A stretch of DNA of 64,000 nucleotides from Sinomonas albida (GTDB lineage: Bacteria; Actinomycetota; Actinomycetes; Actinomycetales; Micrococcaceae): NCBI RefSeq assembly GCF_004919045.1, contig NZ_SWDW01000006.1:164261-228260 (forward strand). Direction: 5' to 3'. This document shows positions 44,870 to 54,060 of this stretch, piece by piece. The position numbers and the translations under genes were made by a program. The notes beneath the pieces were generated by a model. The model had not been told where the DNA came from, ran no database searches, and saw only the letters and a list, made by a program, of their open reading frames with translations. Within the stretch, counting starts at the first letter, position 1. Every line of letters begins with the position of its first letter.

Positions 44870-45753
44870 CAGCCCTTGCCTTCGTTGGCGGCCACGATGG
44901 CTGCGATCTCCGCTGGCGGGCCGGCATCGAGCGGCTGCCAGGACTCGAGCACGGAGTAGGCGATGAACCGCTGCCAGTCCCCGAATTTCGGGTTGCAGCT
45001 GGTCATGGTCAGCAGGGATTCGGTCGGCTGAGCGCCTGGGTGGTCGGGAACGGGCAGCACGACGGCTGTGTGGTCCGGGGTGACGATCTCGGAGTTGCGG
45101 AAGACGTAGGTGTAGTAGCCCTGGCGGGTCTGGATGTAGATCCTGTCGCCGGGGACGAGGGTGTCGATGTTGTCCAGGACCGCGCCGTGGGTCTGGCGGT
45201 GGCCAGCGACGGCGAAGTTGCCCGGCTGCCCGGGCATCTGGGTGGCGGGGTAATGGCCCAGACCGAGGGTGTCGAGCTGGGCCTGCGAGGTTCCCTGCAC
45301 GAGAGGCCGCGAGTACGTCGCACCGAGCCTCGGGATGTAGGCCACCCCGAAGACCTCTCCGATGCCCGTGGGTGCGGCGGTCGCCGGAGCGGGGCCGTAG
45401 TCTCCCTTGAGCGCCGCCTTGGGGCTCAGCGGCGCGTCGAGGCCCCGCGTAAAGTCCCGGACCGCTTGGGCTTGGGTGGCGTTGGCGGACAGGTTGGTCC
45501 CCCACAGGTCCCAGGCCACGAACAGGCCCAGCACGATCCCGATGGTGATCAGGAGCTCCCCTGCCACCCTCGCCACCCCGCGGAGCACCCGGCCGCGCCC
45601 CCTGCCCTCTGCGACGGGAGCCGGGATGCGGGCCGGGTCCCCGGGGGCCGTGTCTTGGAGCCCGGGCGCGGGCGGTTTCGGAGAGGACGCCGGGTCTGTC
45701 TCTGCCGACCGTTGACGCGCCGCCACTGTGAGGCCTGCTTTTCGCGTGTTCAT
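44869..45753 (-). CDS. Class E sortase
   Basis: A 294-residue membrane-bound transpeptidase that anchors proteins to the cell wall. A Pro-rich cytoplasmic N-terminus and one membrane helix (ELLITIGIVLGLFVAWDLW) precede the sortase barrel. Catalytic residues are seen in NFAVAGHRQTHGAVL (His), TMTSCNPKFG (Cys) and the Arg in DWQRFIAY. Class E enzymes recognise LAXTG, the motif of the protein at 18-19.5 kb. Its start overlaps the class C sortase stop (ATGA). Confidence 0.88.
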   Translation of the reverse strand: MNTRKAGLTVAARQRSAETDPASSPKPPAPGLQDTAPGDPARIPAPVAEGRGRGRVLRGVARVAGELLITIGIVLGLFVAWDLWGTNLSANATQAQAVRDFTRGLDAPLSPKAALKGDYGPAPATAAPTGIGEVFGVAYIPRLGATYSRPLVQGTSQAQLDTLGLGHYPATQMPGQPGNFAVAGHRQTHGAVLDNIDTLVPGDRIYIQTRQGYYTYVFRNSEIVTPDHTAVVLPVPDHPGAQPTESLLTMTSCNPKFGDWQRFIAYSVLESWQPLDAGPPAEIAAIVAANEGKG

Positions 45754-46730
45754 CTCTCCTCCGATGGTTGCGAGAGCCGGGAGATTCGTCGGCGGGGCGC
45801 ACTGTCGTGGGCGGAGTCACGTTTTGCGGCGGGCATCTGGCTGCGCCGTGAGCGGCCGCCCCACCAGACGTACACGCCGATGATTGCCAGGCCGCCGAGG
45901 TACAGCACGAGCCACCACGGGAACGTCACGGCCGCCGGACCGGAGCGGGACGCGTCGACGTCGGACTTCGGCGTGGGCATGACGCGTTCGCCGGTGACGA
46001 GGATGCGGTGGGAGTTGGTGCCGAGCGGGGTGCAGGTGATGAGGGTGGCGAGGTCGCGGCCGGCTTTCGGGTGCAGCGATGCTGTGTCGGAGGGCTCGAC
46101 GACCCGTGTGTCGAAGACCCGGTAGGTGAGCACACGGCCGAAGGTCGTGATCACGAAGGTGTCGCCGGCCTTTAACTGGTCGAGGTTGGTGAACATGGTC
46201 GCCTCCGCCAGGCCCCGGTGGCCGGTGATGACGGTGAGCGTCCCGTCGCCGCCGACGGGCAGGGATGTCCCCTCGAGGTGGCCCGCCCCTTTGAGGAGGA
46301 CGGCGTCGCTGGTCCCGTGGTACACGGGCAGGTCCACGCCGACCTTGGGTATCTGGATGCGGGACACGACCCCCGTCGGGGTCTCCAGTTGGCTCGGGTA
46401 GTCTCCGAGGTCACCGGTAGCGCTGCCGGCCCCGATGGGTTTGCGGGTGTTCGCCTCGACTTCCGCGCCCGAGGAGAGCGCCCCGTTGTAGCGGTCGGCG
46501 GCGGCGAGCTGTTCCGCGGCGCTGGGTTCGGCGTGGTCGACAGACCCTTGGTAGTGCTCGACGACCTGGGATTGGTTCAGGGAGGAGACCCAGCTGGCGG
46601 CGCTCGGGTAAGTCAGCGTGGTGGCTCCGATCACCGCCGCCACGGCGGTGGTGATAAGCAGGCCGCTGGCCTTCCACCGTCGCGGGGCTGCAAGACGGCG
46701 GGGCTGCAAGACGGCGGGGGCATCGATCAT
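45750..46730 (-). CDS. Class C pilus sortase
   Basis: A 326-residue sortase with an N-terminal helix and a C-terminal helix (FPWWLVLYLGGLAIIGVYVWW), the two-helix build of class C pilin polymerases. Motifs: LTVITGHRGLAEATMFTNLDQL (His), LATLITCTPLGTNSHRILVTGER (Cys and Arg). It links pilin subunits through the pilin-motif lysine. ATG 46730 with GGAAG upstream is chosen; a GTG at 46793 is in frame but is buried in a 15-bp hairpin. Confidence 0.88.
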   Translation of the reverse strand: MIDAPAVLQPRRLAAPRRWKASGLLITTAVAAVIGATTLTYPSAASWVSSLNQSQVVEHYQGSVDHAEPSAAEQLAAADRYNGALSSGAEVEANTRKPIGAGSATGDLGDYPSQLETPTGVVSRIQIPKVGVDLPVYHGTSDAVLLKGAGHLEGTSLPVGGDGTLTVITGHRGLAEATMFTNLDQLKAGDTFVITTFGRVLTYRVFDTRVVEPSDTASLHPKAGRDLATLITCTPLGTNSHRILVTGERVMPTPKSDVDASRSGPAAVTFPWWLVLYLGGLAIIGVYVWWGGRSRRSQMPAAKRDSAHDSAPRRRISRLSQPSEER

Positions 46731-46762
46731 GGCTTCTGCTTCCACTGTTGGTTCAGACAGCG

Positions 46763-46844
46763 AGGGTGGGCGGTCGGCAAGGGAACCGACCACCCACCCT
46801 CTCTTGGGGTCCGGCGGTCAGTCCCCCAATTAAGACCGACCGCC
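46763..46844 (-). terminator. Two hairpins between pilin and sortase genes
   Basis: GGCGGTC-A-GTC pairs with GAC-C-GACCGCC (46813-46844, loop CCCCAATTAA). AGGGTGGGCGGTCGG pairs with CCGACCACCCACCCT with one mismatch (46763-46800, loop CAAGGGAA). On the minus strand both follow the pilin stop and precede the sortase. They may terminate part of the transcripts and keep sortase below pilin levels; this role is inferred. Confidence 0.55.
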
Positions 46845-46877
46845 TCACCCGCTCCGGCTCATGCGTGCCGGGACTGC

Positions 46878-48467
46878 CTAGTGCTGCTCGCTGCCGCGTG
46901 CGCGGCGGCCGACGAGCACGAGGACTCCGCCGGCTGCGAGGAGTATCAGGGCGATGCCGGTGATCGTGAGGATGAGCTGCCCGTTGGCGCCGGTCAGAGG
47001 GAGACCGGGGACGAGCTGCTGGTTGTTGGTGACCGTGAAGGTCGGCGTGGTCACGGTGGATGCGGACTGGACGTTGATCGCAGTGAGCGCGGCGTTTCCT
47101 GCCGGCAGCACGTAACCGGCGGGGGCTGCCGTCTCCTGGAGGATGTAGCAGCGCTGCGTGACGTTGTTGGCGGCGCTGGACGTGTCACCGACCCATAGGC
47201 CGTTGATCGCGATCGCCCCGTTGGCGCCCGAGGTCACGACCAGCGGGCTGGTCGAGTTCGGCTGGGTGACCTGGGTGAGCCCCGTGACACCGCTCGAGGG
47301 GACGGTGCAGGTCCCCGTGGTGGTCGTCGTCTCAAATACCGAGAACGTGGCGCCCGCGAGCGTGTGCGACGGAGTGCCGGCGTCGGCCTTGGTGCCGAGC
47401 ACGTTGCCCCAGCGGGTGGTAGCCGTGTTGGTCGGGGTCGGGCTGTTCGTCCCGTCCAGCTTCAGGTCGTTCAGGTTCACCGCGGCGGTGTTGTTGATAG
47501 CGCCGGTCCCGTTCACGGCCGCTTGGAAGCCCACCGAGACGGTCTGCCCTGCCGTGAGCTTCGACAGGCCTTGGGCGGTGAAGGTCACCGTGAGGGTCTG
47601 CCCCGACCAGGAGTAGGTGAGGTCACCGGGCGAGGCGAGGGCCGTCGTGCCGACCGTCACGACCGGCACATAGGTGGTGGTCGGGGTGAGGTTCGCGGGC
47701 AGCGTGTCAGTGACGATGAGCTTGGTGTACGTCTGGCCCGTGGGCAGCGACGGGAGCAGCTGCGAGATCAAGAAGTTGGCCTGCGACCCGAGCGCGTACC
47801 CGTTGGAGTCCTGGTTCTGGATCGTCTTCTGCGGCGCCGTGCCGACCGCATTCTTCGGGTAAACGTTCACGTTGTATTCCCACAGGCCCGTGTTCGCGGA
47901 GCCCGCGGTCGAATCGGCGGGGGTCGGTACGGTCACCACGAACGGCGTCGACGGTGTGATGACGTTCGACGGGGCGCTGATCTCACGGACCAGGTACGCG
48001 CCGATCGCCATGTTGGACAGGGTTGCGAGGCCGCCGCCCGCCGTCGTGATGCTCGTGCAGGTGCCGAGCGGGAAGCTCGTCGTCTTGTCCACGCCCGCCG
48101 TCGTGCCCGTAAGCGCGGTCGCTGTCTGCGCGCCGGCGATATTCTGCAGCCCGTTCACCTGCGTCCAGCCAGCGTTCGACGGGTCCGTCAATGCCGTGAC
48201 GTTGTTGATCGGGCACACCTGGAACACGACGCCGTCGATCGGCGACGTCGTGGGGTTGGCCCCGGTGCCGGAGGGGTTCTGGGCACCGTTGGCCGGGTAG
48301 GCGTACTTGTGGATCGTCAGCGAGCCTGTCGTGTTGGTGACGGGTCCTGGCACGGGTGCGGCGCTGGCGGGCGTTGCTGCCAGCGCCCCCAGCACGCCGA
48401 GCGTCAGCGCGGCCGCCACGGCTAGCGTCCGGCGCGCCCGCGCCGCCGCGGTTGGTGAATTCGACAT
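46878..48467 (-). CDS. SpaA-type major pilin, LPLTG-anchored
   Basis: A 529-residue exported pilin. A signal peptide ends at ATPASAAP. The pilin motif LWEYNVNVYPKNA holds the lysine used for polymerisation, the E-box YILQETAAPAGY lies near the C-terminus, and LPLTGANG with a hydrophobic helix and RRARG form the sorting signal. CnaB-type isopeptide domains with paired cysteines make up the shaft. It follows the tip adhesin gene by 85 bp and precedes the class C sortase. It is the probable backbone subunit. Confidence 0.9.
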   Translation of the reverse strand: MSNSPTAAARARRTLAVAAALTLGVLGALAATPASAAPVPGPVTNTTGSLTIHKYAYPANGAQNPSGTGANPTTSPIDGVVFQVCPINNVTALTDPSNAGWTQVNGLQNIAGAQTATALTGTTAGVDKTTSFPLGTCTSITTAGGGLATLSNMAIGAYLVREISAPSNVITPSTPFVVTVPTPADSTAGSANTGLWEYNVNVYPKNAVGTAPQKTIQNQDSNGYALGSQANFLISQLLPSLPTGQTYTKLIVTDTLPANLTPTTTYVPVVTVGTTALASPGDLTYSWSGQTLTVTFTAQGLSKLTAGQTVSVGFQAAVNGTGAINNTAAVNLNDLKLDGTNSPTPTNTATTRWGNVLGTKADAGTPSHTLAGATFSVFETTTTTGTCTVPSSGVTGLTQVTQPNSTSPLVVTSGANGAIAINGLWVGDTSSAANNVTQRCYILQETAAPAGYVLPAGNAALTAINVQSASTVTTPTFTVTNNQQLVPGLPLTGANGQLILTITGIALILLAAGGVLVLVGRRARGSEQH

Positions 48468-48552
48468 GGACTCTCTCTCTTCTTCGTGGTGGATCACGAC
48501 GCGGCGCGGCGTGACGTGGTTGACCCGAGGCTCGGGTGGAGCCCGGGGCGGA

Positions 48553-51500
48553 TCATGGGGTGTCGTTCGGGCGTCGGCGCCGCCAGAGCGGCAGCGACGC
48601 CAGCCCAAGGGCGAGTACAGTGACCAGGCCGCCGGCGATCAGGTAGGTCTCCGCGCCAATCCCGCCGGTGAGCGGGAGGGCCGGAACCGTCTGCTGGGTG
48701 TTCTTGATCGCCCCGAGATTCGCGGTCAGCGCGGTGGCCCCGATCGTCACCGTCCGCGGGGTCGTGTTCAGCACGTACCCGGCGGGGGCTTTCGTCTCGG
48801 TGAGCGTGTACGTGCCCCAGGCCAGGCCGCCGACGCTGAGGTAGCCCGCCCTGGCATCGGTGTCGTTCGTGCCGGTGCACGGGGTGGCGGCGCAGTCGGT
48901 GACCGTGACGGTCGGGCCCGAGGTGCCGGGACCCTGCAGCGTCCACACGGACCCGCCAAGATAGTCCGACGGGGCGGCCGCGTCGACCTTCTGCCAGGTG
49001 ATCGTTCCCGGCGTGGGTGGAGCGGGCGGAGGGATGCAGGCAGCGTTGTCCGTGGTGGTGCCTTGTTCTTGGCCTGCCGGAAGGGACGCGGAGTTGTACA
49101 GGCCGCTTCCCTGCCCGGCACAGGCGGTGGCCTGAGTGAAGTTCGTGTAACGGAACGTGACCGTCAGCGCGTAGGTCTGCGTCTGGCCGGGGTTGATCGT
49201 GGTGCCCCCCGTGCCGATGGCGAAGGGGCCGGGCCCGGTCGCGGTGCCCGTGGCCTGCCCAGACCAGGACGCGCCCGTCACAGCAAGATTGGACGCAAAC
49301 GCGGGGGTGTCGGTGATCGGCCCGTAGGTGCCCTGGCCGGTCCCCGTGTTGGCGACCGTGAGGGTGTAGTTCGCCGTGTAGTTGCCGGACGCGTCGGGAC
49401 CGCTTGCGGTTCCGGCTGACTTGGCGAGGTTCAGGTTCGGGTTGGTGATCGTCACGGTGGCCTGGGCCGTGCTGCTGACCGGAGTCCCGGTAACGACCCC
49501 GACGCCACTGGCAGTGGCCGTGTTGGTGGTCGTGGTACCGAGCGTCTGCGTGCACGTGTAGGTCCAGGTCTCGCCTGGGTCGAGAATCCTGTTGTTGTTG
49601 GCGTCGCCGCTGACGTAGACGGGGTTGGGGCATTTGTCGTCTGCAAGAGCCACGTTCTTGAGCGGTTCGGTACCCGCGCCAAGCGTGACCTGGTAGGTGT
49701 AGGTCACCGGGCCGGAGACGTTGACAGTCGTCGTCGACGCGGTCTTCTTCACCGCGATGGCCGGATTGAGGATCGGGGTGACCGTCGGGTCGGAACCACC
49801 TGGCTTGGTCGGGTCATCCGTCGGGATGGGATTCGAGCCAACGTAGACGACGGTGCCCTGATTGCGCACCTCGCCGGCGGCGAGGGCGGCGGAGTTGACC
49901 TTGACCTTGAAGGCGATCGTCGCGGTGTCGCCGGCCGGAAGCACGCCCTTGAAGCTCGTGGTGCGGCCGTTGATCGGCTGAGTGGTGACATAGGGCATGG
50001 CGCCGTTGATGTCCGCGACAGCGGTGCCGTTGAGTGTGGCCGACCCCGGAACATAGTCGGTTCCTGCAGGGATCGAGTCTTGGAAGGTCATACCGGTTGC
50101 CGAGAGGCTGCCGATGTTATTGACCGTGATGGTGTAAGTGAGCGTGTCCCCCACCTTGGCTGGTCCCGGGGGCGAGACGGTCTTCTGGGCGACGATCTGC
50201 GGCTTCGGCAGTGCGCACGAGGCGAGGTCGGCGGCATTGCCGTAGGTTCCGCTGCTGTAGCTCGTCGTCTGGGTTGTTGCGCCGGTGTCCTTGTCGACCG
50301 TGTACAGGTATGAGGTAGATCCGTTGTTGGTGGTCGCGTAGAGCGTGCCGTTGGTGTCAAAGGCCAGGCCGTTGTAGAACATGTTGCCGCCCGGCGACGT
50401 CATCACTCCGACGAGAGTCGCCTGCGGGGTGCCCGTGGCCAGCTGTGCTGCCGAGATCGTGTAGAGATAGGTCGTGGGGGTGATCCCCGAGCCCGAACCG
50501 GTGGAGACGAGGACCCACATGTTGCCCAGGCCATCGAACGCAAGATCGCCTGAGGTCAGCGATGCGGGGTTAAGGGTGCCGCCATTCCCATCGGGAAAAG
50601 TGGCCGTCTTGCCCGCGGAGACTCCGCCCGCAGGGGTCCACGAGTAGAGCCTGCCGTCGTTGGCGAAGCTCCACACGGCGCCCGAGGAGTCAAAGCCCAA
50701 CCGGTTGGTCTGGAACGCCGAACTGCCCGAGGCGACCAGTTCCTGGACGCCGGTGGCGAGGTTCACCCGGTACAGGTTCGACAGGAATGTGCCCCCAGAC
50801 CGTGCGGTGTAGTACACATACCCCGGGTCATGGGGGTTGATGGCGATGGCGGAGGTGCTCGCGTAGGAGCTTGTCTGGCCCGGAGGACTTACCGCTGCCA
50901 CTTTCTGGAGCGACGGCAGTACCGTCCCAATGCTTCCCGGAGTCGATCCGGAGGCCATCGAGCCGTACCAGATGGTGTCGCAGGTGTACGTCGGAATCTG
51001 CACGTCGACGGTCGCCATCACTGCGACATTTGATGGAGCCCCGGTGCATCCGAACAACCAGCCGCAGGCAGTGTTGAAGGTGAACGTCGCCGTGTTCGTC
51101 GTCGTCACCGTGACGGTCTGAGAACAGGTGAACGTGACGGTGGCACCGCCCGGGATGTAGTACCACGCTCCAAACAAGTCGTAACTAAGGCCCGAGCTCG
51201 ACGGCGTCCCGCACTGGTCGTCGGACGCACCCACGAAGTACTCCGCGGACGAACTGTTGTTGGTCACGGTGTACGTGTAAGCCACCTGGCCACCCCCGAC
51301 GGGGAGGCTGTAGGTGCTCGCGGTCTTGGTCGCGGTGATGCGCCCGTCGGTTGACGTGACGCTCCCGCCCGAGCCGCCGGCATTGGCAGACGGCGCGCTG
51401 ACTGCCGCCTGAAGGGCGACGAGGAGGGGAACGACCAAGGTCACTGCCGCGAGGACTGAAGTGACGCGTCGCCAACGGCTGGATGCCGGCCGCGCCGTCG

Positions 51501-51570
51501 TGCGGTGCCGTCCCCCACGTCCCGTCGTCGACGAGCTGGCCTCCTTCGCCTCGCCACTACGCCACCGCAA
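48553..51570 (-). CDS. Large pilus tip adhesin with propeller and DUF11/SpaA domains
   Basis: A protein of about 1005 residues. After a signal peptide (VLAAVTLVVPLLVALQAAVSAPSANA) come a first Ig-like domain rich in Cys/Thr, a middle part (about 215-455) of repeats such as AIAINPHDPGYVYYTARSGG, GFDSSGAVWSFANDGRLYSW, AFDGLGNMWVLVS and AFDTNGTLYATTNNG that look like a beta-propeller (DUF6923-like), then three DUF11/CARDB-type domains, a CnaB domain with E-box YTLTETKAPAGY, and the LPLTGGIG sorting signal. It is the first gene of the pilus operon and probably the tip subunit. The start is a TTG at 51570 with GGGGGG close by; this is uncertain. Confidence 0.82.
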   Translation of the reverse strand: MRWRSGEAKEASSSTTGRGGRHRTTARPASSRWRRVTSVLAAVTLVVPLLVALQAAVSAPSANAGGSGGSVTSTDGRITATKTASTYSLPVGGGQVAYTYTVTNNSSSAEYFVGASDDQCGTPSSSGLSYDLFGAWYYIPGGATVTFTCSQTVTVTTTNTATFTFNTACGWLFGCTGAPSNVAVMATVDVQIPTYTCDTIWYGSMASGSTPGSIGTVLPSLQKVAAVSPPGQTSSYASTSAIAINPHDPGYVYYTARSGGTFLSNLYRVNLATGVQELVASGSSAFQTNRLGFDSSGAVWSFANDGRLYSWTPAGGVSAGKTATFPDGNGGTLNPASLTSGDLAFDGLGNMWVLVSTGSGSGITPTTYLYTISAAQLATGTPQATLVGVMTSPGGNMFYNGLAFDTNGTLYATTNNGSTSYLYTVDKDTGATTQTTSYSSGTYGNAADLASCALPKPQIVAQKTVSPPGPAKVGDTLTYTITVNNIGSLSATGMTFQDSIPAGTDYVPGSATLNGTAVADINGAMPYVTTQPINGRTTSFKGVLPAGDTATIAFKVKVNSAALAAGEVRNQGTVVYVGSNPIPTDDPTKPGGSDPTVTPILNPAIAVKKTASTTTVNVSGPVTYTYQVTLGAGTEPLKNVALADDKCPNPVYVSGDANNNRILDPGETWTYTCTQTLGTTTTNTATASGVGVVTGTPVSSTAQATVTITNPNLNLAKSAGTASGPDASGNYTANYTLTVANTGTGQGTYGPITDTPAFASNLAVTGASWSGQATGTATGPGPFAIGTGGTTINPGQTQTYALTVTFRYTNFTQATACAGQGSGLYNSASLPAGQEQGTTTDNAACIPPPAPPTPGTITWQKVDAAAPSDYLGGSVWTLQGPGTSGPTVTVTDCAATPCTGTNDTDARAGYLSVGGLAWGTYTLTETKAPAGYVLNTTPRTVTIGATALTANLGAIKNTQQTVPALPLTGGIGAETYLIAGGLVTVLALGLASLPLWRRRRPNDTP

Positions 51571-52078
51571 GAGCCCCCCAAGAGTCGTTCCGTGCGCCCG
51601 ACCGAATCAGGACGCGCCAAGTCCCAGAGCACACCCCCGGGACTGCGGGTCGAGAGAGTGCCGAGGAACCACATGGAAGTTCCCTCTTCTCGTCCCAGAC
51701 TGGCCACAGATCCCTGAGGGGCCTGCGGCCAGTTGCCCAGTCCGATGGGGAGGATCTGGCGAGCCGATACTAAGAACGCCAGCGGTACCCGTAGGTGGCC
51801 ACGGAATCGTCTGAGGGCCCAAAAACAGCGAAAAATACGTGTGAGCAGAAGAAATATCCGTGGATTGAGAAGGGCGGATGCCATGCCACCTCAGTGTTCC
51901 GATAGCCCGACCTCGGTAACAGTTCCGTGGGCTCTGAACTGGGAGTCAGACTGGTCCGGGATCGGCACGGCCCCTTCTGAGTTCGGAGCGCCCGACGTCC
52001 GTATCCGGCGCTCCAAGGCACCTCACAACTTCGCCCCTTAGGGTTCACACGGACGATCGTTGAACGAAAGGCGTGCGC
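51571..52078. other. Divergent intergenic region, pilus locus / membrane protein
   Basis: No gene is supported. The centre (about 51820-51865) is unusually A/T-rich for this genome, as expected for a promoter zone. I see no clear operator or known riboswitch. Confidence 0.5.
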
Positions 52079-52852
52079 GTGCGAGTCCCCCAGCGAACCC
52101 TGTATCGAAAAGTCCCCCAGATCGGGGCGCTGTTCTGGGTCATCAAGCTCCTCACGACGGCGCTCGGCGAGTCGACGAGCGACTTCCTGGTCAATGGCTT
52201 CGACCCGTACTTGGCGGTGGCAGCGACGTTCGTCCTCTTCGCTGGGGCCCTCGCGATGCAGTTCTGGACCCGTCGATACGTCCCGTGGGTCTACTGGTTC
52301 GCCATCGTCATGGTCGCCGTGTTCGGGACGATGGCGGCGGACGTCCTCCACGTGGTCCTCGGCGTCTCCTACGCCGCGTCGACAGTGGGCTTCGCGGTGG
52401 TGCTTGCCGCCATCTTCTGGATCTGGCGTCGGGTCGAGGGGACCCTCTCAATTCACAGCATCACGACCGTGCGCCGCGAGGTGTTCTACTGGGCGGCCGT
52501 CTCGGCCACCTTCGCGCTCGGCACCGCGGCCGGCGACCTCCTGGCGTACACGGCCCAGCTCGGGTTCCTCGAAGCGGGTCTCGTCTTCGCGGTCCTCTTC
52601 GCGCTGCCCGGCATCGCGTGGCGCGCCTTCAGACTCAACGCGATCTTCGCGTTCTGGGCCGCGTATGTGCTCACCCGCCCGCTCGGCGCCTCTTTCGCGG
52701 ACTGGACCGGCAAAGCGCACGACGCCGGCGGGCTGGGTTGGGGCGATGGGCCAGTTGTCGCGGTGCTCGCCGTCCTGATCATCGCATTCGTGGGCTACCT
52801 CCAAGTCACTCATAAGGACGTCGACCGCACCCCGGAACCGGCGCTTTCCTAG
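52079..52852 (+). CDS. COG4705-type integral membrane protein
   Basis: A 257-residue protein with about seven or eight membrane helices, the fold of uncharacterised COG4705 proteins. PQIGALFWVIKLLTTALGESTSDFLV near the N-terminus and the repeat-like VFYWAAVSATFALGTAAGDLLAY and NAIFAFWAAYVLTRPLGASFADWTGK are its hallmarks; the T-GE/AGDLL and T-RPLGASFADW pattern indicates an internal duplication. GTG 52079 has AAAGG seven bases upstream. Function unknown. Confidence 0.82.
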   Translation: MRVPQRTLYRKVPQIGALFWVIKLLTTALGESTSDFLVNGFDPYLAVAATFVLFAGALAMQFWTRRYVPWVYWFAIVMVAVFGTMAADVLHVVLGVSYAASTVGFAVVLAAIFWIWRRVEGTLSIHSITTVRREVFYWAAVSATFALGTAAGDLLAYTAQLGFLEAGLVFAVLFALPGIAWRAFRLNAIFAFWAAYVLTRPLGASFADWTGKAHDAGGLGWGDGPVVAVLAVLIIAFVGYLQVTHKDVDRTPEPALS

Positions 52853-52909
52853 AGCCACGCTCCGGCACTACTGAGGTCCGCCGCCGTCGAGCCCTCTCAG
52901 CAGGAAGAA

Positions 52910-52938
52910 GCCCGCCGTCTCACGTGGAGACAGCGGGC
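52910..52938. terminator. Bidirectional terminator hairpin
   Basis: GCCCGC and GTCTC pair with GAGAC and GCGGGC around one C-A mismatch, loop ACGTG, between convergent genes. Confidence 0.7.
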
Positions 52939-52966
52939 CTTCGAGCCTCCCTCCGACGGATCGGAG

Positions 52967-53359
52967 CTATTGGGGCTGGGTGACCCCGAGCAGGTTGCCC
53001 TCGCTGTCGTGGAACCAGGCGGACCGTCGTCCATCCATGTCGGCAACGCCGTCCACGGTCTTGAGCCCGGGCAGGTCGTACTCCTCGAACTGGACTCCCC
53101 TCGAGCGGAGCTCCTCGACCGTTTCCGCGACGTCCGGCGTGGAGAAGGCAATCTGGGTGTGGTCTCCGCTCGCTTTGCCCGCACTCGCGAAGAGGAGGAA
53201 CCGGCTCCCCTGCCCCAGCTCGTACGTCAGGCCGTCCGACGTGTCCTCGACCGGCTCGAGGCCCAATGTCTGAGAATAGAATCGCCGCGCCCGGTCCAGA
53301 TCGACCGCCGGCAAGGTCGCGTAGACCTGTGCTTGTCCAAGCCTTGTGCTGTTGGCCAA
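52967..53359 (-). CDS. VOC/glyoxalase-family protein
   Basis: A 130-residue single-domain vicinal-oxygen-chelate protein. VYATLPAVDLDRARRFYSQTLGLEPVE and AWFHDSEGNLLGVTQP are the two family ends. TTG 53359 has AAGGAGG nine bases upstream; no ATG or GTG is near. Substrate unknown. Confidence 0.82.
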   Translation of the reverse strand: MANSTRLGQAQVYATLPAVDLDRARRFYSQTLGLEPVEDTSDGLTYELGQGSRFLLFASAGKASGDHTQIAFSTPDVAETVEELRSRGVQFEEYDLPGLKTVDGVADMDGRRSAWFHDSEGNLLGVTQPQ

Positions 53360-53515
53360 GGTGACTCGCCTCCTTCGGATGCCCCTCGACCAAGATCCCG
53401 CCTGCAGAGTACGGCCGGCCAAAACCCCGGACAAGACTAGGCGCGGTCGATTGGCTCGCAACCGTCTGACCCGGCGAGGCGACGGTGATCGACTCCCCCA
53501 CCGGGGTGTCCGCGC

Positions 53516-53521
53516 TACATT
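53516..53521 (+). promoter_or_regulatory. Putative -10 box of a leaderless transcript
   Basis: TACATT ends six bases before GTG 53528. Confidence 0.5.
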
Positions 53522-53527
53522 TGTTCC

Positions 53528-54034
53528 GTGGTTGTACTTCTACCGCCGTCGGTTGACCTGCGCTCGGCCTGGCTGGAGGCACACGCCGAATGGGGCCCGG
53601 GCCACCACGAAGACGGGTTCGGCCTGCTTGAGACCGACGACATCCGCTCCCCCGACGGATTCCGTGCGTTTGTGGGCCGGTTGATCGCCGCGGAGTCGAT
53701 GCCCGGAGCCCAGGGCGGTACGTATCGGTGGATCGCAGAAGATGGCGAGATTCTCGGTGGTGTTGCCCTGCGCTACGAGAATGCTCGAGATGTCGACGTG
53801 CTGGGCCACATAGGGTTTGGGCTTCGGCCGTCGGCAAGGGGCCGCGGCATCGCCGCCATCGCGCTGATGGAAATGCTCTCCGTGGCGAAGGCGGTCGGAA
53901 TGAACCGAGTCCTGCTCGCCTGCTTCCTGGACAACCTTGCCTCAGTGAAGACCATTCAACACTGCGGGGGCATCCTGGATCGGACAGTCATGACCGACAG
54001 CGGAGAGGTTGGACGTTACCGCATCGTCCTCTGA
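53528..54034 (+). CDS. GNAT-family acetyltransferase
   Basis: A 168-residue N-acetyltransferase. The acetyl-CoA loop is HIGFGLRPSARGRGIAAIALMEML, followed by GMNRVLLACFLDNLASVKTIQHCGGIL. The pattern fits small-molecule or antibiotic acetylases; the acceptor is unknown. GTG 53528 has TACATT six bases upstream and no ribosome site, so a leaderless mRNA is likely. Confidence 0.85.
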   Translation: MVVLLPPSVDLRSAWLEAHAEWGPGHHEDGFGLLETDDIRSPDGFRAFVGRLIAAESMPGAQGGTYRWIAEDGEILGGVALRYENARDVDVLGHIGFGLRPSARGRGIAAIALMEMLSVAKAVGMNRVLLACFLDNLASVKTIQHCGGILDRTVMTDSGEVGRYRIVL

Positions 54035-54060
54035 CCGCAGGAAATACGGCGCGCCCGCGG

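Noticed and set aside
51441..51884. Minus-strand 147-residue frame at the pilus promoter
   Set aside because: It overlaps the tip adhesin start in another frame and has a mixed, non-protein-like composition.
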